Shown: in pieces, positions 20,001-31,768 of the stretch
How positions within the stretch are numbered: position 1 is the first letter of the stretch
Layout: each line of letters opens with the position of its first letter
Assembly (NCBI GenBank): GCA_014871385.1
Contig: CM026421.1
Coordinates: forward strand, 26,840,752 to 26,904,751
Length of the DNA stretch: 64,000 nt
Direction: 5' to 3'
Source: Ceratodon purpureus
Taxonomy: Eukaryota > Streptophyta > Bryopsida > Pseudoditrichales > Ditrichaceae
Translations under genes and position numbers: made by a program
The notes under the pieces: generated by a model
What the model saw: only the letters and a program-made list of their open reading frames with translations
What the model was told of the DNA's origin: nothing
The model's database searches: none

Positions 20001-23000
20001 GTGTGCTCAGCCAAGTAATACCAACATGGGTACGAGCATATGTTGTAAGCCGTTGGGTTGCAGTATACGTACTGATCGATATCTCGTGCCTATCTAGCAT
20101 TAGGATATATCTTTGTACTCTCGATCGGGTTGTTGATTAATAGATCTATTACATATTGCAGGGGGGAGGATGGAGGGTGGTCCAAAGTTTCGAAGGGGCT
20201 CTTCCAAAGAGGATAAAGCAAATTCCACTTGACAATCTATTCGAACTGAGTAGCATTAAAAAGGTGAGGATAGCTCATTCTTGTTTCATTATATGAGCTA
20301 ATGTCTAGTGCTGTAGAGGTTAGTTAAAGTTCCAGCAATTCTGTATCTCCTAACACTACTGCTGCAATGTCTTCGTTTTGTCCCAGCTTGTTTTGGAAGC
20401 TGATGGTTATCAACCCTACCTCTTATCTCCTGAGAAGGGCCTTAGGGCACTCATTCGAAAATCACTAGAATTGGCGAAGGATCCAGCCAAACACTGTGTG
20501 GATGAGGTTTCTTATTCTTCCATTTTCAAAATTTCCTTCAGATGTTAAGTTTATGATTTTTTCTAGATGAAACATACAATTTTATCTCAATTGTACGTTG
20601 CTTGTGACTCTTACCTATTTTGGGTTCTTGCGTTTCAGGTACATCGTATCTTGCTAGATATTGTTTCTGCTTCTGCAAACGCAACACCTGGATTGGGAAA
20701 GTATCCACCTTTGAAACGCGAGGTACAGAACTTTTGGTCGTTGTGCATGTTTCGTCATTTGTTGCTTATTACTGGACCCGAATACATATTCATAAACGAA
20801 TGGTTTACAAGCTTTTTTTTGTGATCATTTGTTCAGATGGTGGCGATTGCAAGTGCTGCTTTAGATGAGTATCGTTCGGAGTCGAAGAAAATGGTCGTCG
20901 CTCTTGTTGAAATGGAGCGGGTATTCATACCACCTCAGCACTTCATAAGACTTGTCCAACGAAGGTGATTGCTCCCACTTGTCATTCTTGTTACTCAATT
21001 TCAGAAGTCGTTATTCATGGAGCGCGCGTAGTGCTGAAACCTAAACGGTTTTTGACCAGGCTATGACTGTGCCTTTGCTTTCCTGCTTATCGTATGAAGT
21101 TGCCGTTTGACACTCTCAATTTTCAATAGCCGGGAGTCTCCAACCAACCTTCAAATCTCCTCTGTCTTTCCTTTTGTCAGTCACTAGTTTGTTCCTTAAA
21201 CATCTGCATACTCTAAGTGAAGTTTGACACCATTTCAGGATGGATCGACTGCGGCGAGAGGACGAAGCCAAAGGAAGAAATGTAAAGAAGGGCCAGGAAG
21301 CAGAGCATACCTTGCTAGGCAAAGTATGTCAACAAACTGCACATTGCTTTGTTTTAAATGTTGGTAAACTATGGTTTGTGCTGTTGCTGCTAGAACGTTG
21401 TCTTCCTCCTCTGCTAAGTTCCCAAGTTTTACCTTGAACATAAACGTAGTAGCCATAATCTTGAACCAGGATGCCATGAACAATCGAGTTTAACCATGAA
21501 AAGACAAACAGCAGCAAGGATTAGAGCTTCGATTAAATCTGATTTGCTTTGCATTACAGGCAACGACACCTCAGGCAAATGTTACTGCTTCACAGGGAGG
21601 CACTTTGAAGGAAAAGAAGCAAGCAGACCAAGAGAGCAAGGATGCTCCTTCATCGTTAAAGGTTATTGGTGATAACTCAGCAGGTACTTGAGTTCTCCAT
21701 GTCAAAGCTCATTTGTAAACTGTGTAATCTCGATACGTGAATCCCCACTAAACTCTGCTGAGTTCATTGCACGAACAGATTAATCTTTATGTACAGAAAA
21801 GGATTCCCATTTCAAATGAATCAAGTCCTCCTGACCAGGCTCAATAGACAGGGTCTTACTTTCACCTCTCATAATCATGTTCTAGCGTGTCTCCTGGTTG
21901 CACAGGTTGGCTTTCGAGGAAAGGTGAAAACACCAATGACTGGACCAAAAGATGGTTTGTCCTCAACGAGAAGACTAACAAGGTTTTAACAAACTCTCCC
22001 ATTCATGTCGAAATGATAAAACTGTAAATATCAATCGATTGCATGCCAAAAAAGTAAAATAGTGGTGCTGGCTGTGGGGTTTGAACCCACGCATGCCTAC
22101 GCATAGGCGATCTTAAGTCGCCCCCCTTAGACCACTCGGGCAAGCCAGCTGTTGATGTTGTTGTTGATGTGGTTTTGGTTATTTATTATTGAAACCGTCA
22201 ATGCCCAAGCAGCCTAGCATTCATCACCAAGTTAGTTTTGAACGTTTTTCATCCAAAACTTCGTACGTTGTCTCTAACTGATTCTAGACATAAGAAGCCT
22301 GTTACCCATTTTATTTGTTTTCATATGTCGCCAACCTCCTGCCATTTTACCAACATTCTGCGTCGAATTAAGTTTTTAAGGTTGTAGCACAGTGGGACCC
22401 TTTGACAAGCGTCGTTCATTTCTAAATGTTGGGATGCAGTTCGGTTATACTAAAACGCCAGATGAGAGAAACTTTCGAGGCATCATCAACCTTGAGGTAT
22501 GTACAGTCTGGAACTAAATCTTCTTTAAGGGAAAGCTGTTTCCTTGTTGAGTGCAAGTATGTACTTATCGCGGTATATCTTTTCCTTCGATGTGGCAGTA
22601 GGTCGGGATGGTGGCTCTTTGCACCTTAATGTGGCACTTTGATTTGCACTAATCTTCTTTACAGATAATTTAATTAGTGCTAGGATATTTGAGGATCCAA
22701 TTGATGAGCAGTATGATTTTCTGTTTTGAGTGTGTATCACTAGTGGTTGTCGAGTGATAATTGGACCTTGCAGGAAGTATTAAATATCTGATTTGGTCTC
22801 GTGCCTTGCAGGAATGTTTCCTTGAAGATGGAGCAGATGAGAATGACCAAGCTGCAAGTGATAAGAAATCCTCCAAAAAGTCGGCCAATGGCCAGGTTAA
22901 CAGCGAAGCAAATCTGACGTTTAAACTCAGTCACAAAATCCCATACAAGACGGTGTTTAAAGGTAAATTTTATATCATTGATTTGCAGTTGGAGGATAAA

Positions 23001-24775
23001 TGGTATTGTTTAATAATCAAGACCTCAATTTTCCTGAGTAATGTTTTCTTACAATCTAGCACGTTTCCTGATCCAGCACAACATGCTATCATATTGAAGG
23101 CTGAAAATATGGCTGAGAAGCTCGAATGGATGGCAAAATTGAGATATTGTATCGGTGCCGCCCAAGGCTCTAGCCTCAGATCTGCAGCACCAGAGTTTGA
23201 TTCCAGTGGAAGATATAGCAGTGCTTCTGAAACTAATTCTGGGGTAAATGCACTCCTACGCAAGTACCAAACTAGAAACAAACGACATATGGTGGAGAGT
23301 TCTGTTGTGAGACCAATTTTTTTTCCTACAATTGACGATATTTCGATGAAATGCTAATGTTGGATTTTACTTCTCCACGTAAGAAGTGAGGTTTCGGTTA
23401 TTGATCACGAGTTTAGCCATGTCTATCGAGCTAATGTTGTGGTGACCTGCAGTTGTTCTATGAACGCACAAGTAACTCAGAGGGATATTGTACATGGCTG
23501 ATGGCAGGAGATGAGTACTGTTCTGAGAAGACCTGCTGATCAAGATGAAGATCTTAGGTTAATGGCTCAAGAAGTCCGAGATTATGTTGAAGCAGTACTG
23601 AACAGCCTTGCAGCCAATGTACCAAAAGTGAGATGGTTCCGCGTAATTTTGAAACTCATGTGTTCAATGTTTATGTTGTAGCCATTTCCCTAACCAACAC
23701 GTTCTCCTTTAGGTTCTGATTCTGGACACGGATTTGTTATTCCACGCTCGGGAGTTTTGCTCTCTTTCTAGGTGTTCAGAAAGTTGTGCCTGGCTTTGCT
23801 TCGATTTGTGTGTGCGAATGTTCTTGTAATGCAAATGACAACTAACTTGGTGTTCACAGGCAGTGGTTCTTTGTCAAGTAGAAAGAGCAAAAGACGCAAT
23901 GCTTAATCAACTGTACAGCTCGATCAGGTATATATGAAGTCAAGTTGGACTTGGAACAATTTTTGTAGCTGATGGTCCAGTAATCTCTTTGTGGTCCAGC
24001 AGATTGGGTTTCTATTTAGAATTTCAGAATGATTCTCATATTTCTCAAATTGTGATCTGGCCAGTGCACATCCAACAGAAAGAATCCAAGATCTATTGCA
24101 GGAAGACGTAGAAGTAAAGCGTCGTCGTGAAAAGGTTAAACGACAAGCTTCAATGCTGAGCCGACTTACTCGGCAACTGAGTATGAATGAGGCTCGAGCT
24201 TCCGCAGCGACTGGTGAAAGTGGAGAATCAGGCAAGACGCCAGATTTCACACAGGGCACTTCACACTTTGGAATTTAATAATTGCTGAATTTCAGGTTCC
24301 CTGAGCTCGTTGGCATGATCATATTAGTGTGAACAATCATACCAACACTAGAGTGATCTTATGCACAATCAAGAGTGAATCATCTCCAATTTCAACTTGT
24401 TGCGGTTCCGTCAATCCAATTCACATGTTGAATTTTCTTCTCGAGACTCATATTCCTCTTGTAATAGCACTTTGAAAGTCAATTGAACTGGTGGTTGTTT
24501 GTGCTTCAGGAACATCCACAAGTTATGAATCTGAGGACTGGCGAGTGGCTTTTGAAGAGGCTGGCAGTGACTTACGTTCCCCATCTTCTGCTCACTCATC
24601 GCAGCGATCAGCTTCCAGTCTCCGAGGGCGAGAGTCCCCTGTAAGAGCTGCATCACCACAAGTACGCTCTCACAGAAATGGTTATGACGAAAACGACGAA
24701 GGAGGAGCAAGCCGGCGTGCTCCTGGAAGAATGCCTCCTCCTCCACCAGCTGGTGGCTCAGTGTACAGGCCCTAG
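17023..24775 (+). CDS. DRP2: Dynamin-related GTPase of the DRP2 class (GTPase, PH, GED, proline-rich tail)
   Basis: 22 exons: 17023-17193, 17444-17494, 17872-17992, 18168-18269, 18449-18513, 18662-18779, 18995-19325, 19757-19904, 20162-20263, 20387-20506, 20639-20722, 20837-20964, 21239-21323, 21560-21683, 21906-21982, 22440-22496, 22812-22962, 23077-23243, 23508-23627, 23860-23927, 24065-24231 and 24510-24775. They encode about 940 residues (plant DRP2 is about 910-930). The P-loop GSVGAGKS (55-62) spans intron 1; T82 is in NGATRAP, DLPG is at 156-159 and SKVD at 218-221. The middle domain follows, then the PH domain (~583-700, GWLSRKGE...[12 protein letters not shown]), the GED (~745-845) and an Arg/Pro tail (RMPPPPPAG). 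DRP2 proteins bind phosphoinositides and sever clathrin-coated vesicles at the plasma membrane, trans-Golgi and cell plate. The last intron starts with GC instead of GT. A tRNA gene lies antisense in intron 15. AATAAA lies at 25454. Confidence 0.95.
22067..22149 (-). tRNA. tRNA-Leu (anticodon UAA)
   Basis: The reverse complement folds fully. The acceptor arm GCTGGCT pairs with AGCCAGC in all seven positions, the anticodon stem is GGCGA/TCGCC around the loop CTTAAGA (anticodon TAA), a long class-II variable arm is present, and the T arm is GTGGG-TTCAAAC-CCCAC. No CCA is encoded and no intron is present (83 nt), as expected for a nuclear gene. It lies antisense within intron 15 of the dynamin gene (21983-22439). 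Confidence 0.95.
24232..24509 (+). other. GC-AG intron of the dynamin gene with alternative coding end
   Basis: The junction is AATCAG/GCAAGA...TGCTTCAG/GAACATCC; the GCAAG donor fits the known GC-AG class of U2 introns. Splicing gives the expected Gly and continues to the proline-rich tail. If the intron is retained, the frame reads 15 more residues ([15 protein letters not shown]) and stops at 24278, giving a protein without the tail. Confidence 0.8.
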
Positions 24776-26309
24776 CTTTTACTTACAAAACCAATCCTAC
24801 ACACACTAGTTAACACTTTAATACAACCTCCAACTTCTTTCCTTGTTCTTTTTTTCTTTGTTTTTTTGGGCCCAAATTTGAACAGTTTCAGCCTCCTACT
24901 TCGAAAGTGCCACAGATTTTTTTTCCAATTTCTACTAGAAAGTCAGGGTCTGGGTGCACTGGGGATGTGCCCCTGGCAACTCATTTGGTTAGATATTGGA
25001 AGCTTGTGTGGAGGAAATGTGAAAGTTGTGTGGCCACCTTTTGGAAGCCCTGTTCCACTTCTGTAGTGTGCTAATTGAGGGATTAATTGTTCAGATATAT
25101 CAGTTACTGTTCTCTGGTAGTCTACTTGACATATTGCTGACAGAGCTGCTGACACAAATGTGCAACTTTGAAAGACATCTGTGAACCTTAAACCCTATCA
25201 TTCCAACGGGTTATGTAAATTGAAAATGCATACAAAGTGAATCCTCCTGAACTCAGTCGATTACAGAGAAGCGCATTCACTTGCAGAAATGGCATCCAAC
25301 TACAGCTGCTTGAACACCCAAAACCAACCTCAAACTGGGAAATCTCTTATGTGAAATTTCTCTTCAGTGAAATTAACAGGTCTACTTTCAAAGGGTCATT
25401 TTGAACATACATACATATATATAGTTAACTCTTGTATAAATGGTACCAAAATGAATAAAGGGCCCTTTAATCTGTAAGAATGTTGTTTGTAGGCCGCTTG
25501 GCCCACTCAGGTTCTTCTTGGATTTAATGCCACCTTTTGGTGGTAGGGCTCTATAGGAACTGGTGAACTCATATAATTAAGTGACTATTATTGATCGTGC
25601 ATCCTTTCAATGTCTAATTGTGGTTTTTTTTTTGTGTGTCTTTCTGGATGTTTATGTTTTTGCTGCATTTTTCCATGAGCACCCAGTATTATTGGGTATG
25701 TTGGTTTCTATCTTGTTTGTGTTCATTTATTCAGTCTTGTATATATAAGTGTATGTTGCTTCGATCCCATGGACTTGTCTTCACACAGTTATTATGGTTT
25801 TCAGTGACTACTTTTGTACAATGGAGTCCAAAAATATATTAAATTTTTCAAATTCATATTTGATTTCCAAAAAATTGGTAAATTTAGGCCCTTTCATTGA
25901 AAAATGGGCACATTGTATTCATATGAATTTTGGCCAGAAAATCAAGTATTTTGAACTATTTTTAATCAACTGAAAAATCCATTGTTTGACCTTCGATCTG
26001 AGTACAAAAATTAGATGCAAATTTCTTAATCATGATGTATTAATATTTTTATATTAATTATACAAGGCGGCTGATGCATAAAAAACACAGAATAATCAAT
26101 TAATTCAACATTTGAAGACAATGACTATTCATGTAAGTTTCAAGGAGTTTGATCTTTGTTAGAAAGGCCCCAAAAATAAGAAGAAAAATATAAACTCCTG
26201 TAAAAAGTTCTTTCTTTATGACATGCAACTTAGAAAATTTTGACGCATATCCCTTTTTATCGTTGAAGTTTGGAATACAAGCACCCATATGATATCGTTT
26301 AAAATTGTC
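24776..26309. other. Dynamin 3' region and AT-rich spacer
   Basis: The 3' UTR probably extends to the AATAAA at 25454. Beyond it the DNA becomes AT-rich with no coding signal. Confidence 0.55.
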
Positions 26310-26892
26310 AATAAATCCATAAAGAGAGAGAGAGAAACATCGGTCTCCAAAGGAGACCGACGTGAATGAAGTGACTGTTCGATCCACCCCCAATCCAATG
26401 CCCACGGGACAAAGGTATGGAAGTAAAGATCTACTCCCCCCTTTCGAGAGTAGACACTTTAGTTACCAGTAACCAGAAACAAAAAACAAGTATGAGAAGC
26501 TCTGGGAGTTGTGTGTAGAGGGGGTAAGGGGGAAGGCATGAGAATGTAATAAGAAAAGGGAGTTATGACTATGGGGGGTCGAGAATTTCTAGTAGAGGTT
26601 GGCGGTTTTCAAGGCGTCGTTTGTGGAGGAGGATAGACATGGCGTAGTGTGTGGCTATGGTATTGATAGTTTTGTAAGTATTTCGGATTGTGGGCATGGG
26701 AATTTCGAAGTTGATTTCGAGGAGTTGCATGGATGGGATATGGATGGTTGCGCGGGCACCAGCAGTAAGGACGATGAGGGGATCAACTTTCCATCCGTGA
26801 GCAATGAGGTTGGCAATTAATGGACAATAAATCCATAAATAAATAAATAAAATCCTATTTCTAGTACAAAATTTCACCTGAGCAAGAGTCAA
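26310..26892 (-). mobile_element. 5'-truncated LINE-like remnant with 3' tail
   Basis: On the minus strand 26892-26569 is an open frame whose last ~85 residues look conserved: ANLIAHGWKVDPLIVLTAG, then ARATIHIPSMQLLE, TIRNTYKTINTIATHYAMS and LLHKRRLENRQPL. This resembles the extreme C-terminal region of reverse transcriptases from some algal and protist LINEs, a family resemblance I recall but could not check. The frame stops at 26569. It is followed by ~250 bases whose last part, 26470-26310, recurs at three other places in the window, once joined to a tRNA-like head. That part ends with a perfect 8-bp hairpin (26341-26359, CGGTCTCC/GGAGACCG) and a (TC)n run. Upstream sequence is plain AT-rich DNA, as in a 5'-truncated insertion. 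The ORF could instead be an unrelated gene fragment. Confidence 0.5.
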
Positions 26893-29109
26893 GTTTTTTT
26901 CACTTTATTGGATAGGGTGTAGATTGTTCTTAAGGTACAATGGTAAAATATGTACGTACTGCTTTATTTTATTTTTTAATTTGATGTAGTTTATTTATGT
27001 ATATGAAAACTTGAAGCAATATCATAGTTATTGATTCAAAGTGTTTTTTGGAAATCATTCTTAAAGAATCTCAAGGGAAAAGATAACATTTGAAAGTTGT
27101 CAGATTAATATGTTTTATTTGGAAACTATGAGATCTATTAATACTAGTTATAAGATATTTTCTTACATTTGAAATTTACATATATCATTTTATCAAATCA
27201 ATCTTTTGAAATCTATTCTAAAAACTAATGATATTATAAATATCATGTTTCCTTTATATAGGTGTAACTTATGATTTTAACCAATCACAAAAAAAAAAAA
27301 AAAAAAAAAAACATCAAAGATAAAAATTAGAATTTTGATATTTTTTAAAACACATAATTTAAAAAATATTTTACAAATAATAAATATAATTTTTGAACTT
27401 TCAACCTTATAGATAATTTTTAATCACCACAATTCACATTTTCATTTTGAGATGAATTTCATCAAAGTTATAAAAATATATTATAACACATCTAAGTTTA
27501 GTCAAATACCCTTTATCTATAAGAAGTTACTTTTCAACTCAAATTATATATTGAATTGTTCTTGTTTTAAATTTGTAGAATGATTTGCTTCAAAAATGAG
27601 TTATTAGACTACAAGTTTGTAAAAAGTGGAAGCTATAAAGCTTCATATTTTGAATAATCATAATATCAAATTCATCTAATAATACTTAAACGTGTTACAT
27701 ATCCATTCTTGGAGATTACTATAGATAATAATTCTAAGGGCATACACATTCATAGCAAGAGCTTAATTTCTCAATGAATTGAGATGAAGTAAAAAAATAT
27801 GATGCAGATTTATATTCCTTTTTTGTAGTGAATGTACATAGTGATGTTTGAATCTTTCAAAATTTACTCTTGACATACTAAAGGAACATACCTTCTATGA
27901 GCAACTAATCAATTAATGTCTTCTATGATTGAATTTATAGTTGGATGTGGACAAGTTTAAATAATGTCAAAAAAATTTGTCATGACAATTTACAAAACAT
28001 TCTTTCGTGGGTAATAATTCATTTACACAATGAAATCATAGAAATATGGAAAGTCTATAAGTCACACTTTTGTTTAAACAAGCAATCTTGAAAATTCATT
28101 CATTATTATATTGTAGTTTAAATATAGGCCAATAAGAAGTTGATTGATTGGATGGAAAGTCAATCAAAAATAATGAATGATGGATGAGGAAGAGTGATGG
28201 TAAACACCAATTTTGTTAAAACTGGACATAACCATGTGCGTTATTTTTAAGGACTATTTTGAATATAAAATTACTAGGGCTATGTAATGCTACGCATAAT
28301 CATCGACAAAAATCATAATCTATCATGTTTTTTGGTACAAACTCCATATTTTTAAATTTGAAGATAAATTAAAATATTTCACAATGAAGTGTCTATTGCG
28401 GCACTCACAAGAGAAGTGTGAAGTCTCACATTTAGGAAGTTAATAAATAAATGTATATTTACATGTATATTTAAGAAGTTGCAAGCCAAGGTAGGTTGAC
28501 GGTGATTATAACCATGCCAACGTCGACGCCTTCCAAGTCCCTTTGTAATTTTCTTAGATAAAAACCCTCTCCGAGTACCTCCTCGACAAAATTAAAGTAA
28601 AGTTAAAAACAAAATTACTCATTTTTTGAATGATGGTTTGCAGTGTGTAAACATGAAAATTGCTTGAAGACCACTTTGTGAAAAAAAATTCAAAAAAATC
28701 AAAACTAACAAGTAAGAAATGAAAGGTGTTCATATGAAAATGAAATAAAATAAAATACAAACAAACAAAGAATGAAGGTGAGTTTTGCTTTTGTTTTAAA
28801 AATATGTTAATTGATTTTTTAATATTGTTTAAAATAAATTTTGCAATAACCTTTTGAATAGCCATCTATATAATCTATATAACCTTTCAAACAACCTTTC
28901 AAGTTTCCAACTCCAACTTCAATCTTTTTTTCTTCTTTTTACGACCATATAGGACCAATGATACCAAAGGACATGACGACGGCGGCTACGCAGATTTTTC
29001 CTCTAGGTAAAACCTTGTCCAAGTTCCTCGTTGATGGAATCAAATATATGGTGCATTCAGGTTTTTTTCATTCAAACATGATTTAATAAAAAAATGAAGA
29101 AGATGAAAG
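26893..29109. other. AT-rich intergenic DNA
   Basis: Very AT-rich, with a ~26-base A run near 27286-27311. I see no gene and no repeat with clear ends. Confidence 0.6.
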
Positions 29110-29300
29110 GAGTGGTGAGGCATATGCCACACCCTTCAGTCAATTCTAAATAAAAAAGAATCAAGAAGGGGGGGTTGGCATATGTCACACCTTCTTTTAA
29201 ATTGTAGTAAAGAAGAAAAAAAGAGGGAAACGAGGCATATACTATATTCTTCATTCCACTATAACTAAAGAAATAAAGGAGGTAAAATGTGGTGCACATG
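29110..29300. repeat. ~58-bp minisatellite-like array, locus 1
   Basis: About three to four diverged units, each starting near GGCATATG(C/T)CACACC and followed by TTCA...AATTCTAAATAAAGAAGAA. Unit starts are at about 29119, 29177 and 29234. A related array lies at 31400-31560. Confidence 0.6.
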
Positions 29301-30179
29301 GATTAATGACATATTTGCTTGTTGCTTACATTGAACTATAATCCTATATTTTTATAAGTCTTTAAATAAGTTTGAATTTTTATTGAAACACATGGAAAAA
29401 GTGGAAGCTAATAAATTTACAAATGTTTAAAGCAATTCATAAAGCTTTATGGCAATGTGTAAGGCTGTAAATAAAATAAAGAAGTTCATGGCAACATATG
29501 AAAATGAAGGCTAATTATTTGAAGGTGATAAGATTAGACACAACAAATAGAGATGATGAATAGAAAGTAAAGAACGGATCAATGAACTAATGAAAAGCAG
29601 TACATGAGAATTACAAATGAAACTTTATGAATTGAAGACCATATGGTGTAGCTACCAAACCCTTTAGACAAAGTTGTTGAAGAGTCTTGTGATAGAGTTG
29701 TGAATGGCCTTTGTACTTGAGCACTAGAGACTTTTGATGGAGCAATAGTTAAAGAATATAGAACATTGCTGCCAAGGAATTGAAAAGTGTGAAGGCAATC
29801 TAGTAGTACAAATGATGTTTTGCAACATAGTATGACATCAAAATAGAGTAGCAAAGAAGTGGTTTGGCATAGTAGTTGTTGAATGTTACATTGGAATAGA
29901 ATGTTGATGAGAAGCAATCCAAAAACATTCAAAAATTTTGGAAAATTATTGGGATTTTTTGCCGAATATGATATTAATTATTTTTCAAAATTGCCGGAAA
30001 ATAAAATAATTTCACTTCTCACTAGACAGTTACTTATATTTGAAGCATGTGCAAGATGCAATGGAGAGAATGTGCTCCTTTTGTAATCAAGGTCACTTAC
30101 ATTAGTTCACAAAGAATATGGGTTAAGAAGTAGCAAGACTCTAAGTGAGGCTTTTCAAATGTGTTGTACACAGATTTTT

Positions 30180-30515
30180 GGAGTCCAATTGAGCATAGAA
30201 GATGAAGTTTTATAGAATTGTATTTAACTAACAAAAAATGATAAATTGATTCTACTTTCAGCTCCAACAAATTTTGTGTTTAAACAAGTCTTTATGCAAA
30301 AAGTATGGACAAATCATTGCAGCCGTGTAAAGATTAAAAAAATAGAATGGGTTCAAAACAGTTTTTCAGAGGTCATTTGTGCATAGAAGGTTAACTTTTT
30401 TGAAATTTTGTTGGTCCTAAAGAAGTTTATAAATCAAGTAATCTTTCACCTCCAACACATTTTATGTCATTTGAAGACTATATGAAAAAGTTGTGCGTGT
30501 TATAAAAAAGAAGAC
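30180..30515. repeat. Degenerate tandem pair, ~165-bp units
   Basis: Two successive stretches share an order of short motifs: GCATAGAAG..., CTCCAACA(A/C)ATTTT and AAAAAGT, in spaced register. Similarity by eye is about two thirds. No coding potential. Confidence 0.4.
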
Positions 30516-30849
30516 TAACTAGGTGCTTCACCTCAAAGTTTACATTTCCCATATGCATTGTTGGATACAACTCCACTCTACTTGCATAAAGCAGAGAGCA
30601 TTCTCACCTCTCATTACATCTATCTTGTCATCCAATTCAAAAAAGATGTGTAGGATTAAAACTTTAGTAGAAAATTTAAATAAGGCTTAAAGACAAATTT
30701 TAAAAAATTAAAAAAGAAAGTTGCCAAAAAATTTAATATACTATTTTTAGGTGCCAAATACTAAAATTTGAAATTAATTAATTATTCAACCAAGGGGTGA
30801 CGAAGCTGACCCTAAAGTATAGTAGTGTATCATATGTTAGAACTATAGA

Positions 30850-30933
30850 ATTTAGGTTTAAGATTTGATATTTAGAGTTTGAGTTTGGGATATGGAATTT
30901 CAAGATTTGACATTAAGGTTTGAGATTTAGAAT
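30850..30933. repeat. Degenerate TTTAGGTTTGAGA-like short tandem tract
   Basis: Repeated variants of TTTAGGTTTAAGATTTGA and TTTAGAGTTTGAGTTTGG run for about 80 bp. They loosely recall a decayed plant telomere-type repeat but contain no intact TTTAGGG units. Confidence 0.4.
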
Positions 30934-31399
30934 TACCATCAAAACCAAACACTGCAAATTTATTGAAGGACTTTTAGAAGGAGGTAAAGTCACACCTGCT
31001 TTTATTTTCAAAACTAATTTTTTTATTTTTATCTACGGTTTGTTTTTAAGAACTTCAAAATGAGAACTCTATAGAAAGAACTTGTTGTTAAATAAATTTT
31101 GGATACCGTAGTTTATAGATTGATAGATATAAGTTATTTTAAAAATTCCAAAAATTTGGAAAATGTATTTCTAAACTACAAACTTTTTTAAAGAAGATGA
31201 GATGTTTTTTTTTTAAATTTTGAAATGATGAAATATAAAAATAGAAATCAATCAAATATTTGTTAGAAAGTTTTTAAATAATCAATATATCACGTGGAGC
31301 AAGTGACATGTCTTACTTGTAAATAATAAAACAAATGTTTAAAGGCAGATAACTTTTTGTGTTCTTACTATTAATCATACAAAATATATATTATTGGAT

Positions 31400-31560
31400 G
31401 GGGTGAGGCGAGTGCCATACATGTAGTTAATTCTAACTAAAGAAGATTGGAGGATAAAGTGGATGCAGGCTATGTTGTATCCTTCATTCAACTTTAATTA
31501 AAATAGAGGGAGAAGTGGTAAAGCATATGCCATACCTTCTACTTGAATCAAATAAATTTT
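31400..31560. repeat. ~58-bp minisatellite-like array, locus 2
   Basis: Three units related to those at 29110-29300, starting near 31407, 31468 and 31522, each with a GCATATGCCATACCTTC-like core followed by AATTCTAACTAAAGAAG-like sequence. Confidence 0.55.
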
Positions 31561-31768
31561 CTTGAAATAATTTTGTAAAATTTTGTAAAATTTAATATTC
31601 CTTGAAGCTATAATGAGTCTTTTATTTATTTTTTCTTTTGGTGAATCCATTATTTTCCATTTTTTAATATGGAATTCTTTTAGAATTTTGATTATATAAT
31701 GAGATCATGCATTGGTAGACAAGTGAAAAAATTAAGTTTAAATTTTGAAATTTTGAATTTTGGATATT

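Noticed and set aside
27286-27311. Long A run as a possible retroposon tail
   Set aside because: No recognisable element precedes it and no flanking duplication is visible.
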